Below are positions 24,871 through 35,858 of a stretch of DNA of 64,000 bases, piece after piece. Each line of letters begins with the position of its first letter. The first letter of the stretch is position 1. The position numbers and the translations under genes were made by a program. Origin of the DNA: Aquarana catesbeiana (lineage: Eukaryota > Chordata > Amphibia > Anura > Ranidae); the NCBI RefSeq assembly GCF_042186555.1, contig NC_133325.1, positions 670,394,640-670,458,639 of the forward strand, read 5' to 3'. A model generated the notes under the pieces. That model made no database searches. It worked only from the letters and a program-made list of their open reading frames with translations, and was not told where the DNA came from.

Positions 24871-25729
24871 GGCCCCTTTCACATGAGCAGCTGTTCTGCC
24901 ACTGTTAAAAGCATGTTTTGTTATTTTGAAATTCAGAGAATCCTGGCACAGCGTGCACTTGCAGTTGTACATTGCGATTAGCTGCGTTTACGTGCGTTTG
25001 CTTTCGGCTTCGTTTAGCTGCGTTTAGCTGCATATGGAACATTCTTGCTATTTCTGATGTACTTCCTGTTGTTTTTCTTTCCTTGTTGCCACTGCTATCT
25101 ACAGGCAAGGGCGGACTGACAACTCATGGGGCCCCCGGGCAATAGGAGATTATGGGGCCCCTGGGCAATAGGAGAAGATTATGGGGCCCCCAGGCAATAG
25201 GAGTTTATGGGGCCCCCAGGCAATAGATTATGAGGCCACACAGTACACACACATACAGTATGCACACAGACACACAATATACACACACAGTATACACACA
25301 CAGAATACACATACACAAACTGAAAAGGTACTGGAGAGGCGGGGCAGCTATAATCTTGGGATTTTTTAAAAAACACAGATTTTTACATACTGTCCCTGGT
25401 TTTAATGAGGCTGGCAACCCTGATGGGGCCCCTTAGTGGCATGGGACCCTCTGGCAGTGCCCGAGTGCCCGAATGGTCAGTCCGCCCCTGTCTACAGGAG
25501 AAATAGAACACTGCGATTACCTGCAGTTATGTGCATATATCGGCGCTAAATCGTTCCTGGACACAGTCAACTTTATTTTTTCTATCTGCACAAAACCGCA
25601 TGTAACTAATCCGTCACTAAATGCAGTGTGTGAATGGGGCCATGGGAACTGTGTGAATTTAGTTGCGGTAGATAACTTCATCTGTCCGCAGCTAAAAGCA
25701 CAATTCTATCCGCCCGTGTGAAAGGGGCC
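24871..25729. mobile_element. TIR element with GGCCCCTTTCACA ends, TTA duplication
   Basis: The left end GGCCCCTTTCACATGAGCAG and the right end GCCCGTGTGAAAGGGGCC are inverted, with TTA at 24,868-24,870 and 25,730-25,732. It is interrupted by a hAT element at 25,106-25,490; without that it is about 470 bp. The TWA duplication suggests PIF/Harbinger. No coding sequence. Confidence 0.85.
25106..25490. mobile_element. hAT-type MITE with 8-bp duplication, nested
   Basis: The ends CAAGGGCGGACTGAC and GTCAGTCCGCCCCTG are inverted. The 8-bp duplication TCTACAGG at 25,098-25,105 and 25,491-25,498 is exact, which is diagnostic for hAT-type insertion. Inside are repeats of GGGGCCCCYGGGCAATAGGA (25,130-25,230) and CACACAGTATACA words (25,240-25,320). 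The insertion is younger than the surrounding TIR element. Confidence 0.92.
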
Positions 25730-26350
25730 TTAGGCTATTGGGGGCCCTTGAGGGAGCCCCTAGTCTGAATGGAGGGGTCACCTTAGGCCTGGGCTCGGGT
25801 GCAGAAGGGACCTTCTTCACAACACACACAGAAGTGTCCTGACCAGAGGCACGGGAGCAAAGTGAGAGGACAACAGGAGGACACTGCCGGGCAAATCTCC
25901 AGGGAGGAAGACAGCCAAGAGGGCTGGTGAGTGTATAGTCAGAAGATTGAGAGGCATGCCTGAGAGGGCTGGGTGCAAGCAGTCTGGGATAGATGCAGAG
26001 TCAGTCTGGGAGGACTGTGGAGTTTTAGCCAGGAGGACTAGTGAAAGGGGCAGCTGCAACCAGGTGGGCTGGCAGTGCCCTAAGTGGTGGTGCTGGGATC
26101 AGTAGCCACAGGAGTAGGACAGCAAAGCACTGGGACTACATTTTGCTACACTTCCAAAGGGGCCCGCGGTCCCTGCCTGTACAAGGCATTTGCTATGGTC
26201 TGATTTGCGCTTCTGTCAGACCATCCATACAGTGCCAGCTGGTCCTGGGAGATGTTTGTGCTGGAGGTAAAATGACAAGTGTATATACGGATTGTATATA
26301 CTTTTGTCCCTGAAGAATTCTTTGCTGATCAAATGGGCATCCCGTAATAC

Positions 26351-26765
26351 CCTCAACCCTATCCAAGTTCTGTCTCCAGCGTGTGGTGGAAAATTCTGTG
26401 TGCCTGGCTGTGCAGGGTGGGAAATACCTTAATTCACCAGCAGCTCCTACAGGGGTAGCTCTACAATACCTTTCCCGAAGCCGATCTGGGTCGGTCTCCA
26501 GCGGCAGATGTTAAGACTGTGAAGAAGAGACAGCCAACAAGAGCTGCGAAATGCCTGGGAAGTGACGTCCTCCATAGACGTACTATGGGGCTTCCGTTGT
26601 CGGCTGCCTCTCCTGCACACTCCCACACACATAAGCTGCCGCTGACAGCTCACTGGACTGGAGCGGCTTCAAAAAAAGGTATGTATAGTGATTTCTTCTT
26701 TACAGGGATAGATCCCAGATAGCAAGGATAACTTGTCACAAATTTGTGGCAGTGTTGAATTGTAA
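26351..26765. other. No gene seen
   Basis: Small open frames on both strands at 26,447-26,722 show no domains. Confidence 0.4.
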
Positions 26766-26949
26766 AGCCCCATACACACTATTAGATTTTCTGTGGATTT
26801 TTGTCTTCAGATTTACCAAAACCATGTAGTGCAAGGGCCTGCCTGATTGCATAAAAATTGAAACTCTTAAGGTTTGACCTCCTAATATATGGTTTTGGTA
26901 AATCTGAAAACAAAAATCTGCAGAAAATCTAATAGTGTGTATGGGGTCT
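26766..26949. mobile_element. Short palindromic MITE
   Basis: AGCCCCATACACACTATTAG pairs with CTAATAGTGTGTATGGGGTC across a 184-bp element. Inner arms ATTTACCAAAACCAT and ATGGTTTTGGTAAAT also pair, so nearly the entire element is a stem. Confidence 0.8.
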
Positions 26950-27339
26950 TAGTCTGTTAACTTGCTGCACATTTTCACTGGCAAGTTGTACACTTGCAAA
27001 GGATTTGAAGCACAAGTTCTAGTTGACACTTTTCCAATTTGTAGCAAATTTGTGTGGCAAAGTTGCAGTGGTGAGTCTACAGCAAGAGCCCTGCATGTCT
27101 ACAGCATGAAAATTCAGCCACAGTGACCCCTGTGGTGGGATGACTATTGCACAACATAACTGAACCAGAACTTACAGCAGACTTGCAGAATGTTTGCAAA
27201 GAAAGTTGATCTGGAGTCTTGCAATGTGGACTTGCTGTAATTGTGCAACATACTTGTGAAGCCTGGCAAGTCTAGCAATAGCTTTGCAAGTCATTTTCAA
27301 ACTTGCAGCACAATTGTTTGCTATCTGGGATAGGTTAGT
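26950..27339. repeat. Degenerate tandem-like DNA
   Basis: Words such as ACTTGCAA, GCAAGTTGTACACTTGCAAA and CTTGCAGAATG recur without a fixed period. No gene. Confidence 0.4.
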
Positions 27340-27741
27340 CTTTCTGACAACAAAACCGTGAATTTTTTTTCCGAAGGATGTTGGCTCAAACTTGTCTTGC
27401 ATACACACGGTCACACAAATGTTGTCGGAAATTCCAAACGTGAGAACGCGGTGATGTACAAGATGTACGACGAGCCGAGAAAAAGGAAGTTCAATAGCCA
27501 GTGCGGCTCCTTCTGCTTGATTCGAAGCATGCGTGAGCTTTTGTGCAACGGACTTGTGTACACACGATTGGACTTTCCGACAAGTGAAGTTGGCGGAAAA
27601 TTTAAGAACCTGCTCTCAAACATTTGTGGGCGGAAATTCCGACAGCAAATATTTGATGGAGCATACACACCGTCAGACTTTCTTACAACAAGCTCACATC
27701 GAACATTTCCCGTCGGAAAGTCTGAGCGTGTGTACGCGGCA
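27340..27741. mobile_element. PIF/Harbinger-like MITE, left end lost
   Basis: The right end GAGCGTGTGTACGCGGCA is followed by TTA. The interior shares ATGTTGGCTCAAACTTGTCT and CGGTCACACAAA with the other copies. The usual left terminal repeat is missing. Confidence 0.72.
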
Positions 27742-28295
27742 TTAGAATGTTGCTGCAAGTAGATTTAGAGTTAGTTAGTTTTAAACTGAACTTCTACTTC
27801 AATGTCCCTGTACTCTATTTTTCATGAAATTATTTCTTACTATGTTTTTCTGCCTCTTTGTAACATCCTTCTTGCACTCCCTAACCTCTGCCTTTTCCTC
27901 TTGCTTCTGTTTGTTTGAAACGAGCAACGTTGGTTGGGGCCATGTTAGTGGGCACTGCTCTATGCACAGTACACGTTCCATAGTCCATCTCAGCAGCAGG
28001 CAAGAAATGATGGCTATGTTTCTACAAACAGTGGAGTCACACTCTAACAGGAAACAGATCATAGCAGCAAAAATTAATATGGAGAATTGTAGAAGGCTGA
28101 GAGGAAATTAAAGTACTTTTTTGAGTTAAGAAGACATACATATAATTCTTTTTGAAGGGATTGCACGCTTTCAAATGTTTTTCCTGTTTTATCTAGGTAT
28201 TAGTGTAGTTATATTCCCTGTGCTGTTTGTTTGTCTTGCCTTGTAATGATGGGCTCACATGTTGTGGCTGCAGTTTGTCTTTGATGATCAATTCA
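27742..28295. other. No gene seen
   Basis: Unassigned DNA immediately before the CR1 element. Confidence 0.45.
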
Positions 28296-29208
28296 TGCTC
28301 ATTGGGAGATTGCTGGAACTTAAACCAAGTGGAACTTTTCTAAGTGGTGAGTTAAAAACCAGAGGGAGAGTGAACAAGTTTTACTTTTTGTTTGCTGGGT
28401 AGCATTTTTGGGGCTTTTCCTTTTAGCTTTTTAATTAGCTTTTTCTGTCACTTTTTAAATAGCTTATTTTTTTTTTTTTTTTTTCTTCTTTGGTTCCTTC
28501 AGGCTATTAATTAGGGGGAGGGGTAATTGCTCACAGGTGCCTGCAGTCTATATAACTGTGTGTAGGACTCATCCTGAGCCTGCTCATTGGGAGATTGCTG
28601 GAACTTAAACCAAGTGGAACTTTTCTAAGTGGTGAGTTAAAAACCAGAGGGAGAGTGAACAAGTTTTACTTTTTGTTTGCTGGGTAGCATTTTTGGGGCT
28701 TTTCCTTTTAGCTTTTCAATTAGCTTTTTCTGTCACTTTTTAAATAGCTTTTTTTTTTTTTTTTCTTCTTTGGTTCCTTCAGGCTATTAATTAGGGGGAG
28801 AGGTAATTGCTCACAGGTGCCTGCAGTCTATATAACTGTGTGTAGGACTCATCCTGAGATTGCTCATTGGGAGATTGCTGGAACTTAAACCAAGTGGAAC
28901 TTTTCTAAGTGGTGAGTTAAAAACCAGAGGGAGAGTGAACAAGTTTTACTTTTTGTTTGCTGGGTAGCATTTTTGGGGCTTTTCCTTTTAGCTTTTCAAT
29001 TAGCTTTTTCTGTCACTTTTTAAATAGCTTTTTTTTTTTTTTTTTCTTCTTTGGTTCCTTCAGGCTATTAATTAGGGGGAGAGGTAATTGCTCACAGGTG
29101 CCTGCAGTCTATATAACTGTGTGTAGGACTCATCCTGAGATTGCTCATTGGGAGATTGCTGGAACTTAAACCAAGTGGAACTTTTCTAAGTGGCGAGTTA
29201 AAAACCAG
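28296..29208 (+). promoter_or_regulatory. CR1 5' region: three tandem 280-bp monomers plus a partial
   Basis: The word TGCTCATTGGGAGATTGCTG starts at 28,296, 28,581, 28,861 and 29,142, giving units of 285, 280 and 281 bp and a 67-bp partial. Each full unit contains a GGGCTTTTCCTTTTAGC block, a T-run of about 15-20, and GTCTATATAACTGTGTG, a TATA-like word near its end. Tandem promoter monomers are known from the 5' ends of some LINEs (for example mouse L1). That these act as promoters here is inference. Confidence 0.7.
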
Positions 29209-29498
29209 AGTTTAAAACAGGAGATTATAACAGGGGTCATACTACCTGTGTAGTGTGAGTACATGAGTGTTGTCTGAGTAGTGTGTGGATCGTTAGTACT
29301 TGTGTATTGTGTATTGTATACTTGAGTATTGCGAGTGTACATAGGTCTGCGACTGTTCTGGGATTGCACGTAGGTCTGTGAGTACCTGTGTATTGTCTTG
29401 TGTACCTGTGTACCTGCGTATTGTCTTGTTGTGTACCTGTGTACTGTCTTGAGTATTAGTGCCAGGAAGATAGCTGTTAGGTAATTTGGACAGGGTAA

Positions 29499-30512
29499 AA
29501 TCCCCAATCCTCACTAAATTTAATAGGTACGATACCCGGCGGGTGTGGAGAGGCGACTCTTTGTACATCTTGCCGCATGTATGCGTTCCTTGATCATCCG
29601 ATCGAGGGCGAATACTGCTGTGCAAAATGTAAGCACATTGTTTCCCTGGAAGCCCAGGTTCTGAATCTGGGGAAGCAACTGTCAGCACTGAGAAGTCCCT
29701 CCATACTAAAGGAGAGCCAGGAACGTACACGGTAGGTGCCGGCAAGGGCCAGCACAGAGGCGGGTGGAGACAAAGAGGTGCTGGCACTAGCAAAGAGTAG
29801 ATGGGTGACAGTCAGGAGGGGTAGAGGGGGAAGTGCCAGGGAGGCCGATCCAGGACTGGAGCATCCCAATAAGTACGCTACTTTGAGTGACATTGGGGAA
29901 ACCAGTCAGGGACCAGCACTGCTGGAGCTGAGGGACTCTCCTAGCTGCCGGGGGAAGAACTCCTCCAGTGAGAGTGGGGGGGCAGCAAAGGGAAAGGAAA
30001 GACAGATTCTGGTGGTAGGGGACTCAATTCTTAGAAGGACAGAGAGGGCAATCTGTAACCAAGACCTGAAGCGCCGAACAGTATGTTGTCTACCGGGCGC
30101 TCGGGTTCGGCACATCACGGATCTTGTGGACAGATTACTGGGAGGGGCTGGGGAAGACCCGGCTGTCATGGTGCACGTTGGCACCAATGACAAAGTCAGA
30201 GGCAGATGGAGTGTCCTAAAGAACAATTTTAGGGACTTAGGAGCTAAATTGAGGAAAAGGACCTCCAAGGTAGTATTCTCAGGAAAACTACCGGTACATC
30301 GAGCCACACCAGAAAGGAAGAGGGAGATTAGGGAAGTAAACAAGTGGCTGAAGAGCTGGTGTAGTAAGGAGGGGTTTGGGTTCCTGGAGGACTGGGCCGA
30401 CTTCTCAGTCGGTAACCGGTACTATAGAAGGGACGGACTGCACCTAAATGAGGAGGGTGCAGATCTGCTGGGAAGGAAGATGGCCAAAAAGTTAGAGGGG
30501 TTTTTAAACTAG
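29499..30512 (+). CDS. CR1 ORF1: zinc finger plus SGNH esterase, with an in-frame TAG
   Basis: The frame is open from 29,499. It encodes a Cys-rich module (CTSCRMYAF, then EYCCAKCKH), a Leu-rich segment likely to be a coiled coil (HIVSLEAQVLNLGKQLSAL), then a TAG at 29,733-29,735. Reading continues in the same frame for 258 codons to the stop at 30,510. That part holds the SGNH-hydrolase signature: VVGDSILRR (Ser near residue 97 counted from 29,736), HVGTND and DGLHLNEEGA. CR1 ORF1 proteins pair a PHD-like finger with an esterase and are thought to bind or handle the element RNA. The only early ATG, at 29,577, lies inside the finger, so the true start is unclear. The stop probably inactivates this copy unless it is read through. 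Confidence 0.85.
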
Positions 30513-30619
30513 GCGATGGGGGGGAGGGTCCAGAGGCAGAGATAGCCAGCGCGGAAGATATTCCAGAGGGTAGTATTGGGGGCATTAGTGGTGGGTTAAC
30601 CAAAGCACAAAAACACAAG

Positions 30620-33496
30620 GTGAGTATAGTAGCAAGTCCTAGTTGCAATCTCGAAACACCCAATACGAAGACAATATGCGACCGTTCTAAACTATGTGGC
30701 ATGTTCACCAATGCCAGGAGCATGGCGGACAAGATGGGTGAACTAGAGATACTGTTGTATGAGGAGGATTTGGATTTTGTGGGAATTTCAGAGACCTGGT
30801 TCAACAGCTCTCATGATTGGCTGGCAAACATTCAAGGGTATACCCTATACCGCAAGGATAGAGAGGGTAAAAAGGGGGGAGGGGTATGCCTATATATCAA
30901 TTATAATGTACAAGTGAATGTGAGAGATGACATCACTGAGGGAGCTAGAGAGGAGGTGGAATCCTTATGGGTAGAGCTCCAAAGGGATAAAGCTAAGGGG
31001 AAAATAATACTGGGAGTATGCTATAGGCCCCCTAACCTGAGGGAGGAAGTGGAGATGGATCTCCTATCACAAATTGGAGTAGCAGCAAGGATGGGAAGTG
31101 TTATCATAATGGGGGATTTTAATTATCCAGACATAGACTGGGCGGAGGGAACCGCGCATTCATTTAAGGCTCGCCAGTTCCTTAATGGTTTGCAGGACAA
31201 TTTTATGGGTCAGATGGTAGATGCACCAACTAGAAATAAAACAGTACTGGATCTACTGATTACCAACAATACAGACCTGATCACGGATGTGGAAATGCGG
31301 GGCAATTTAGGTAACAGCGATCACAGGTCAATTAGTTTCAGTATAAATCACACAAATAGGAAACATAAAGGGAATACAAAGACACTGAATTTCAAAAGAG
31401 CCAACTTCCCTAAACTACAAACCTTGCTAAAAGGCATAAACTGGGATAAAATATTAGGAACAAAGAATACGGAGGAGAGATGGGTTTGCTTTAAGAACAT
31501 ATTAAATAAGGGCATTAGCCAATGTATCCCATTGGGTAATAAATTTAAAAGAGCGAACAAAAGTCCTGGATGGCTTAACTCCAATGTAAAAATGCATATA
31601 AAAGCAAAGGAGAAGGCCTTCAAAAAATACAAGATCGAGGGATCATCCTCAGCATTCAGACTTTATAAAGAATGCAACAGGAAATGTAAAGGTGCAATTA
31701 GGACAGCTAAGATAGAACATGAAAGACACATAGCGGAGGAGAGCAAAAAAAATCCCAAGAAATTCTTTAAGTATGTAAACAGTAAAAAAGGGAGGACAGA
31801 CCATATTGGCCCCATAAAGAATGAGGAAGGACATCTGGTTACAAAGGATGGGGAGATGGCGAAGGTATTGAATTTATTCTTCTCCTCAGTCTTCACAAGT
31901 GAATCGGGGGGCTTCAGTAACCAAAACTGCAGTGTTTATCCTCATGACACAACACAGGAAGCACCTCCATGGTTAACAGAGGACGGAATTAAAATTAGAC
32001 TTGAGAAACTTAACATTAATAAATCACCGGGACCAGATGGCTTGCATCCGAGGGTACTTAGGGAACTCAGTCAAGTGATTGCCAGACCGTTGTTCCTAAT
32101 TTTTACAGATAGTCTACTGACTGGAATGGTACCAGCTGATTGGAGAAAAGCCAATGTAGCACCAATATTTAAAAAGGGCCCAAAATACATCCCTGGGTAT
32201 TACAGACCAGTTAGCCTAACATCGATAGTATGTAAACTCTTGGAGGGGATGATAAGGGACTATATACAGGATTTTAGTAATACGAACTATATCATTAGCA
32301 GTAATCAGCATGGATTCATGAAGAATCGTTCTTGCCAAACCAATCTATTAACCTTCTATGAGGAGGTGAGTTGCCATCTAGATAAAGGAAGGCCTGTAGA
32401 CGTGGTGTATCTGGATTTTGCAAAAGCATTTGACACAGTTCCCCATAAACGTTTACTGTACAAAATAAGGTCCGTTGGCATGGACCATAGGGTGAGTACA
32501 TGGATTGAAAACTGGCTACAAGGGCGAGTTCAGAGGGTGGTGATAAATGGGGAGTACTCAGAATGGTCAGGGGTGGGTAGTGGGGTTCCCCAGGGTTCTG
32601 TGCTGGGACCAATCCTATTTAATTTGTTCATAAACGATCTGGAGGATGGGATAAACAGTTCAATCTCTGTATTTGCAGACGATACTAAGCTAAGCAGGGC
32701 AATAACTTCTCCGCAGGACGTGGAAACCTTGCAAAAAGACCTGAACAAATTAATGGGGTGGGCGACTACATGGCAAATGAGGTTCAATGTAGAAAAATGT
32801 AAAATAATGCATTTGGGTGGCAAAAATATGAATGCAATCTATACACTGGGGGGAGAACCTCTGGGGGAATCTAGGATGGAAAAGGACCTGGGGGTCCTAG
32901 TAGATGATAGGCTCAGCAGTGGCAGGCAATGCCAAGCTGCTGCTAACAAAGCAAACAGAATATTGGCATGCATTAAAAGGGGGATCAACTCCAGAGATAA
33001 AACGATAATTCTCCCGCTCTACAAGACTCTGGTCCGGCCGCACCTAGAGTATGCGGTCCAGTTCTGGGCACCAGTCCTCAGGAAGGATGTACTGGAAATG
33101 GAGCGAGTACAAAGAAGGGCAACAAAGCTAATAAAGGGTCTGGAGGATCTTAGTTATGAGGAAAGGTTGCGAGCACTGAACTTATTCTCTCTGGAGAAGA
33201 GACGCTTGAGAGGGGATATGATTTCAATTTACAAATACCGGACTGGTGACCCCACAATAGGGATAAAACTTTTTCGCAGAAGAGAGTTTACCAAGACTCG
33301 TGGCCACTCATTAAAATTAGAAGAAAAGAGGTTTAACCTTAAACTACGTAGAGGGTTCTTTACTGTAAGAGCGGCAAGGATGTGGAATTCCCTTCCACAG
33401 GCGGTGGTCTCAGCGGGAAGCATTGATAGCTTCAAGAAACTATTAGATAAGCACCTGAATGACCACAACATACAGGGATATACAATGCAATACTGA
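30620..33496 (+). CDS. CR1 ORF2: APE endonuclease and reverse transcriptase
   Basis: An open frame of 958 codons without a stop. Residues about 25-240 form the apurinic-like endonuclease: TNARS (Asn 31), ISETW (Glu 58), MGDFNYPDIDW (Asp 166, Asn 168), LDLLITN and GNSDHRSI (Asp-His 234-235). The RT follows: SPGPDGLHPRVLRELS (about 468), VYLDFAKAFDTVPHKRL with the motif-A Asp, GVPQGSVLGPILFNLFIND, and FADD at 685-688 with the catalytic pair. The C-terminal region LFSLEKRRLRGDMISIYKY is CR1-typical. All catalytic residues I can place are present, so the protein could be active. The frame opens at a GTG, and the first ATG (30,701) stands just before TNARS, so the start is uncertain. The enzyme would nick DNA and copy the element RNA in the nucleus. 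Confidence 0.95.
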   Translation: MSIVASPSCNLETPNTKTICDRSKLCGMFTNARSMADKMGELEILLYEEDLDFVGISETWFNSSHDWLANIQGYTLYRKDREGKKGGGVCLYINYNVQVNVRDDITEGAREEVESLWVELQRDKAKGKIILGVCYRPPNLREEVEMDLLSQIGVAARMGSVIIMGDFNYPDIDWAEGTAHSFKARQFLNGLQDNFMGQMVDAPTRNKTVLDLLITNNTDLITDVEMRGNLGNSDHRSISFSINHTNRKHKGNTKTLNFKRANFPKLQTLLKGINWDKILGTKNTEERWVCFKNILNKGISQCIPLGNKFKRANKSPGWLNSNVKMHIKAKEKAFKKYKIEGSSSAFRLYKECNRKCKGAIRTAKIEHERHIAEESKKNPKKFFKYVNSKKGRTDHIGPIKNEEGHLVTKDGEMAKVLNLFFSSVFTSESGGFSNQNCSVYPHDTTQEAPPWLTEDGIKIRLEKLNINKSPGPDGLHPRVLRELSQVIARPLFLIFTDSLLTGMVPADWRKANVAPIFKKGPKYIPGYYRPVSLTSIVCKLLEGMIRDYIQDFSNTNYIISSNQHGFMKNRSCQTNLLTFYEEVSCHLDKGRPVDVVYLDFAKAFDTVPHKRLLYKIRSVGMDHRVSTWIENWLQGRVQRVVINGEYSEWSGVGSGVPQGSVLGPILFNLFINDLEDGINSSISVFADDTKLSRAITSPQDVETLQKDLNKLMGWATTWQMRFNVEKCKIMHLGGKNMNAIYTLGGEPLGESRMEKDLGVLVDDRLSSGRQCQAAANKANRILACIKRGINSRDKTIILPLYKTLVRPHLEYAVQFWAPVLRKDVLEMERVQRRATKLIKGLEDLSYEERLRALNLFSLEKRRLRGDMISIYKYRTGDPTIGIKLFRRREFTKTRGHSLKLEEKRFNLKLRRGFFTVRAARMWNSLPQAVVSAGSIDSFKKLLDKHLNDHNIQGYTMQY

Positions 33497-33568
33497 CACA
33501 TAATCACACACATAGGTTGGACTTGATGGATTTGTGTCTTTTTTCAACCTCACCTACTATGTAACTAT

Positions 33569-34971
33569 AATTCGCTGATGTCCATGATTTGGTACAGCTA
33601 GCCTATCCCTAATTGCCGCCTTCCTTTTCCAGGCCACATGTGTTGCCATTACCTCTACATCATATCACAAATGTAGGTGTGCTTTCTGTGTGTCTGTGAA
33701 TTCTCTGCCTGCTTGTGTATGTATCAGATCTAATTATTGTAAAGGTCTCACCTGCATAGCACTAGACTGAGAGACCCATGGGATTGTGGGATATTTAGTT
33801 TCTTCACAGGAAGTGTCAGTTCTCAGACTACAGACAGAGGTCATGCATTAACCTGTGCAGTGCCATGCTGAATGCCTGAAGAAAAACAGAATCTGCAGAT
33901 ACAGGAGTGTGAAGGTTTACTCTACTATAGGCTGTGCATACAAGGCAACAAATTATACCACGAAACTACATGATCAATGCACATCTTACACAAGGTGCAT
34001 AATAATACTTTTAAACCAGAGTTTAGTGTCACTTTAACCCCTTCATGACAAAGGTAAAATAAATCATAGCATGTGAACACAGTTTTGCTACTTTTGCATG
34101 TTAGAAAAACTGCACATATAACTACTAATTGTATGCAGGTGGATTATAACTATTTTTTTCTGAACAAACTGACCTTTCATTTGTTGGTAAATGGTAATGG
34201 ATGTATCCTGTTTTTAAAAAAATTATTATCAAAGAAAAACTGGCCCACAATAGTAATCAAATATAATTTTTGACTGTTAGCTCTATATTTCTTGCCATTA
34301 CTATGACCTACCACCAAAGACCAACCCAAAACAAATTCTACTACTTCTGCTGATCACAGCGACACCACATAGTGATATCTTATCTAATGTTTGTACTCCT
34401 AGTAGAGCCCAGAAACAATAATGTGCATTTTACTTTTTTTTTCCTACCTAAATGCACTGAAAAAAATGGACACCAATATAAAATATATATATATTTTAAA
34501 GTGTTACTAAACCCAGGACCCTCCATTTACTATATCTGGTCTCCCACAGTACAAAAAACATGGAAATGCAATAGTTTTAGTAAATATAAACTGCTAAATA
34601 CCTTTTCTCATCAGCAGTTAGAGCAGTCTTGTGACTTCTGTCAGTGTCCAGCCAAGCACTGGTTAAAGCTTGTAGGAGGAGTTTTCATTCTCCCCTGATT
34701 GCCCTATGAGGCTGCAGGACCCCTGACCTTCTGTATGGACAGTGCTAATTGGCCTTGTGCTGATCACATGCACTCTCCCATTAAAAAAAAACTCTCTAGC
34801 AATACACACTAAACTGAGCATGTGTAGCTTGCCCCAAGGGTCTGTTCTATTAGGAAATGTATTGGGGACTGTGGAAGAAAGGGAGGATCAGAGAAGATAG
34901 GATCAAACAACCTTTTTACACAAAATAGAGAATTAACCCCTTAGGTTCCACAGTGAGTATAACAAGCATGC
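33569..34971. other. No gene seen
   Basis: AT-rich DNA with short open frames only. A stretch near 34,498 (AAGTGTTACTAAACCCAGG) looks like the end of an interspersed repeat, but its partner end was not found. Confidence 0.45.
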
Positions 34972-35590
34972 TTAAAGTGGATGTAAAACCAATGTCATCC
35001 TTTCTAAACTACTGCCATAGGCGTTATCTATAAGGATATACATGCCTCCTGTATGTATCTTTACCTGTCAAATGTCTCCCCTCTGTCTGTTATGAGAACC
35101 GAAAACCTGCAGATTCTGTGGGTGGGTCTGTTGTCTGGAGCTCGGTGGGTGGAGTCGTGATGTCAGTAGACTCCCCGCCCACCTCTACACTCCCCTTGTC
35201 AATATGCATTTTCTCCTGTGTATTTCTTACACTGAACTTCTGCTATGATCTCTAACATCCAGTGAAAAGACAGAAAAGTAACCACATGACTTCAGCATGC
35301 ACAGCCAATCCTTGCAGAGCTGCTGAAGAAAGGAGTGGGGGTGGGAATTAAAAAATAATGCATGTCTTAGGCTAGTGCACGAGATATGTAAATCACCTGT
35401 CACTCACAGCAAGGGGGAGGATTTGACAAAGTTTTTCTCTGTTTGTCAAGTTTTATCTCTCTGAACAATAAAAGGGGATTGCTCAGAGCTGGATTAACTC
35501 TTTGTGGCAAGACTGGGCTCAAATGATAGGAAATCTTATACTCTACATTATGACATCAAAAAACATTTTTCGGGTTTACATCCACTTTAA
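34972..35590. mobile_element. TTAA-flanked TIR element
   Basis: TTAA at 34,972-34,975 and 35,587-35,590. The left end AGTGGATGTAAAACC pairs with GGGTTTACATCCACT. It is 619 bp with the duplication and has no transposase frame. The TTAA target suggests a piggyBac-like origin (inference). Confidence 0.78.
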
Positions 35591-35858
35591 GGCTGGGTTC
35601 ACACCTATGCAAATTGGATGCGGGTTTCCCTGCATCCAATTCGCATAGCAGGAGAATGTGACCGGCTCTCTATGGAGCCGGTTCACATGTCTCCGGGGTG
35701 GCTGCGGATGCACTGCACAGAAACGCTGTGCGTCTTTGCCTCCATTTCAGGGCCAAATTCAGGCAAAGATTCTGCCCCGATTCATCCCTGAATCAGAGAG
35801 AACAGGGATGGACAGCGTTGCTGTGCGATCCGCGGCTGGTTTAGGTGTAAACCGAGCC
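35591..35858. mobile_element. TIR element with GGCTGGGTTCACACC ends
   Basis: It abuts the previous element. The right end AGGTGTAAACCGAGCC is the inverted partner, followed by TTA; the left is preceded by TAA. A non-coding MITE, perhaps PIF/Harbinger. Confidence 0.7.

Larger units (their letters stand above)
24104..26350 (+). other. Candidate LTR or leader-like sequence, interrupted by insertions
   Basis: A GC-moderate, low-repeat sequence starting near TGTAGCACCCCCTAGCTGTG appears to continue across two later insertions (24,293-24,696 and 24,871-25,729) to about 26,300. It has a TG start and a purine-rich middle (25,830-26,060) typical of retroelement leaders. I see no second LTR, primer-binding site or polyprotein, so this is a weak suggestion. 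Confidence 0.25.
28296..33568 (+). mobile_element. CR1-clade LINE, near full length
   Basis: Order: tandem 5' monomers, leader, ORF1 (zinc finger and esterase, split by a stop), 107-base spacer, ORF2 (endonuclease, reverse transcriptase), and a short 3' end with GGTTGGACTTGATGGATTTG and CTACTATGTAACTAT. The ORF2 C-terminus (LFSLEKRRLRGD, then RRGFFTVRAARMWNSLP) has the layout typical of CR1. The insertion has no obvious target duplication, as is common for this clade. Older truncated relatives occur at 14,786, 18,757, 21,340 and 58,534. Confidence 0.93.
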
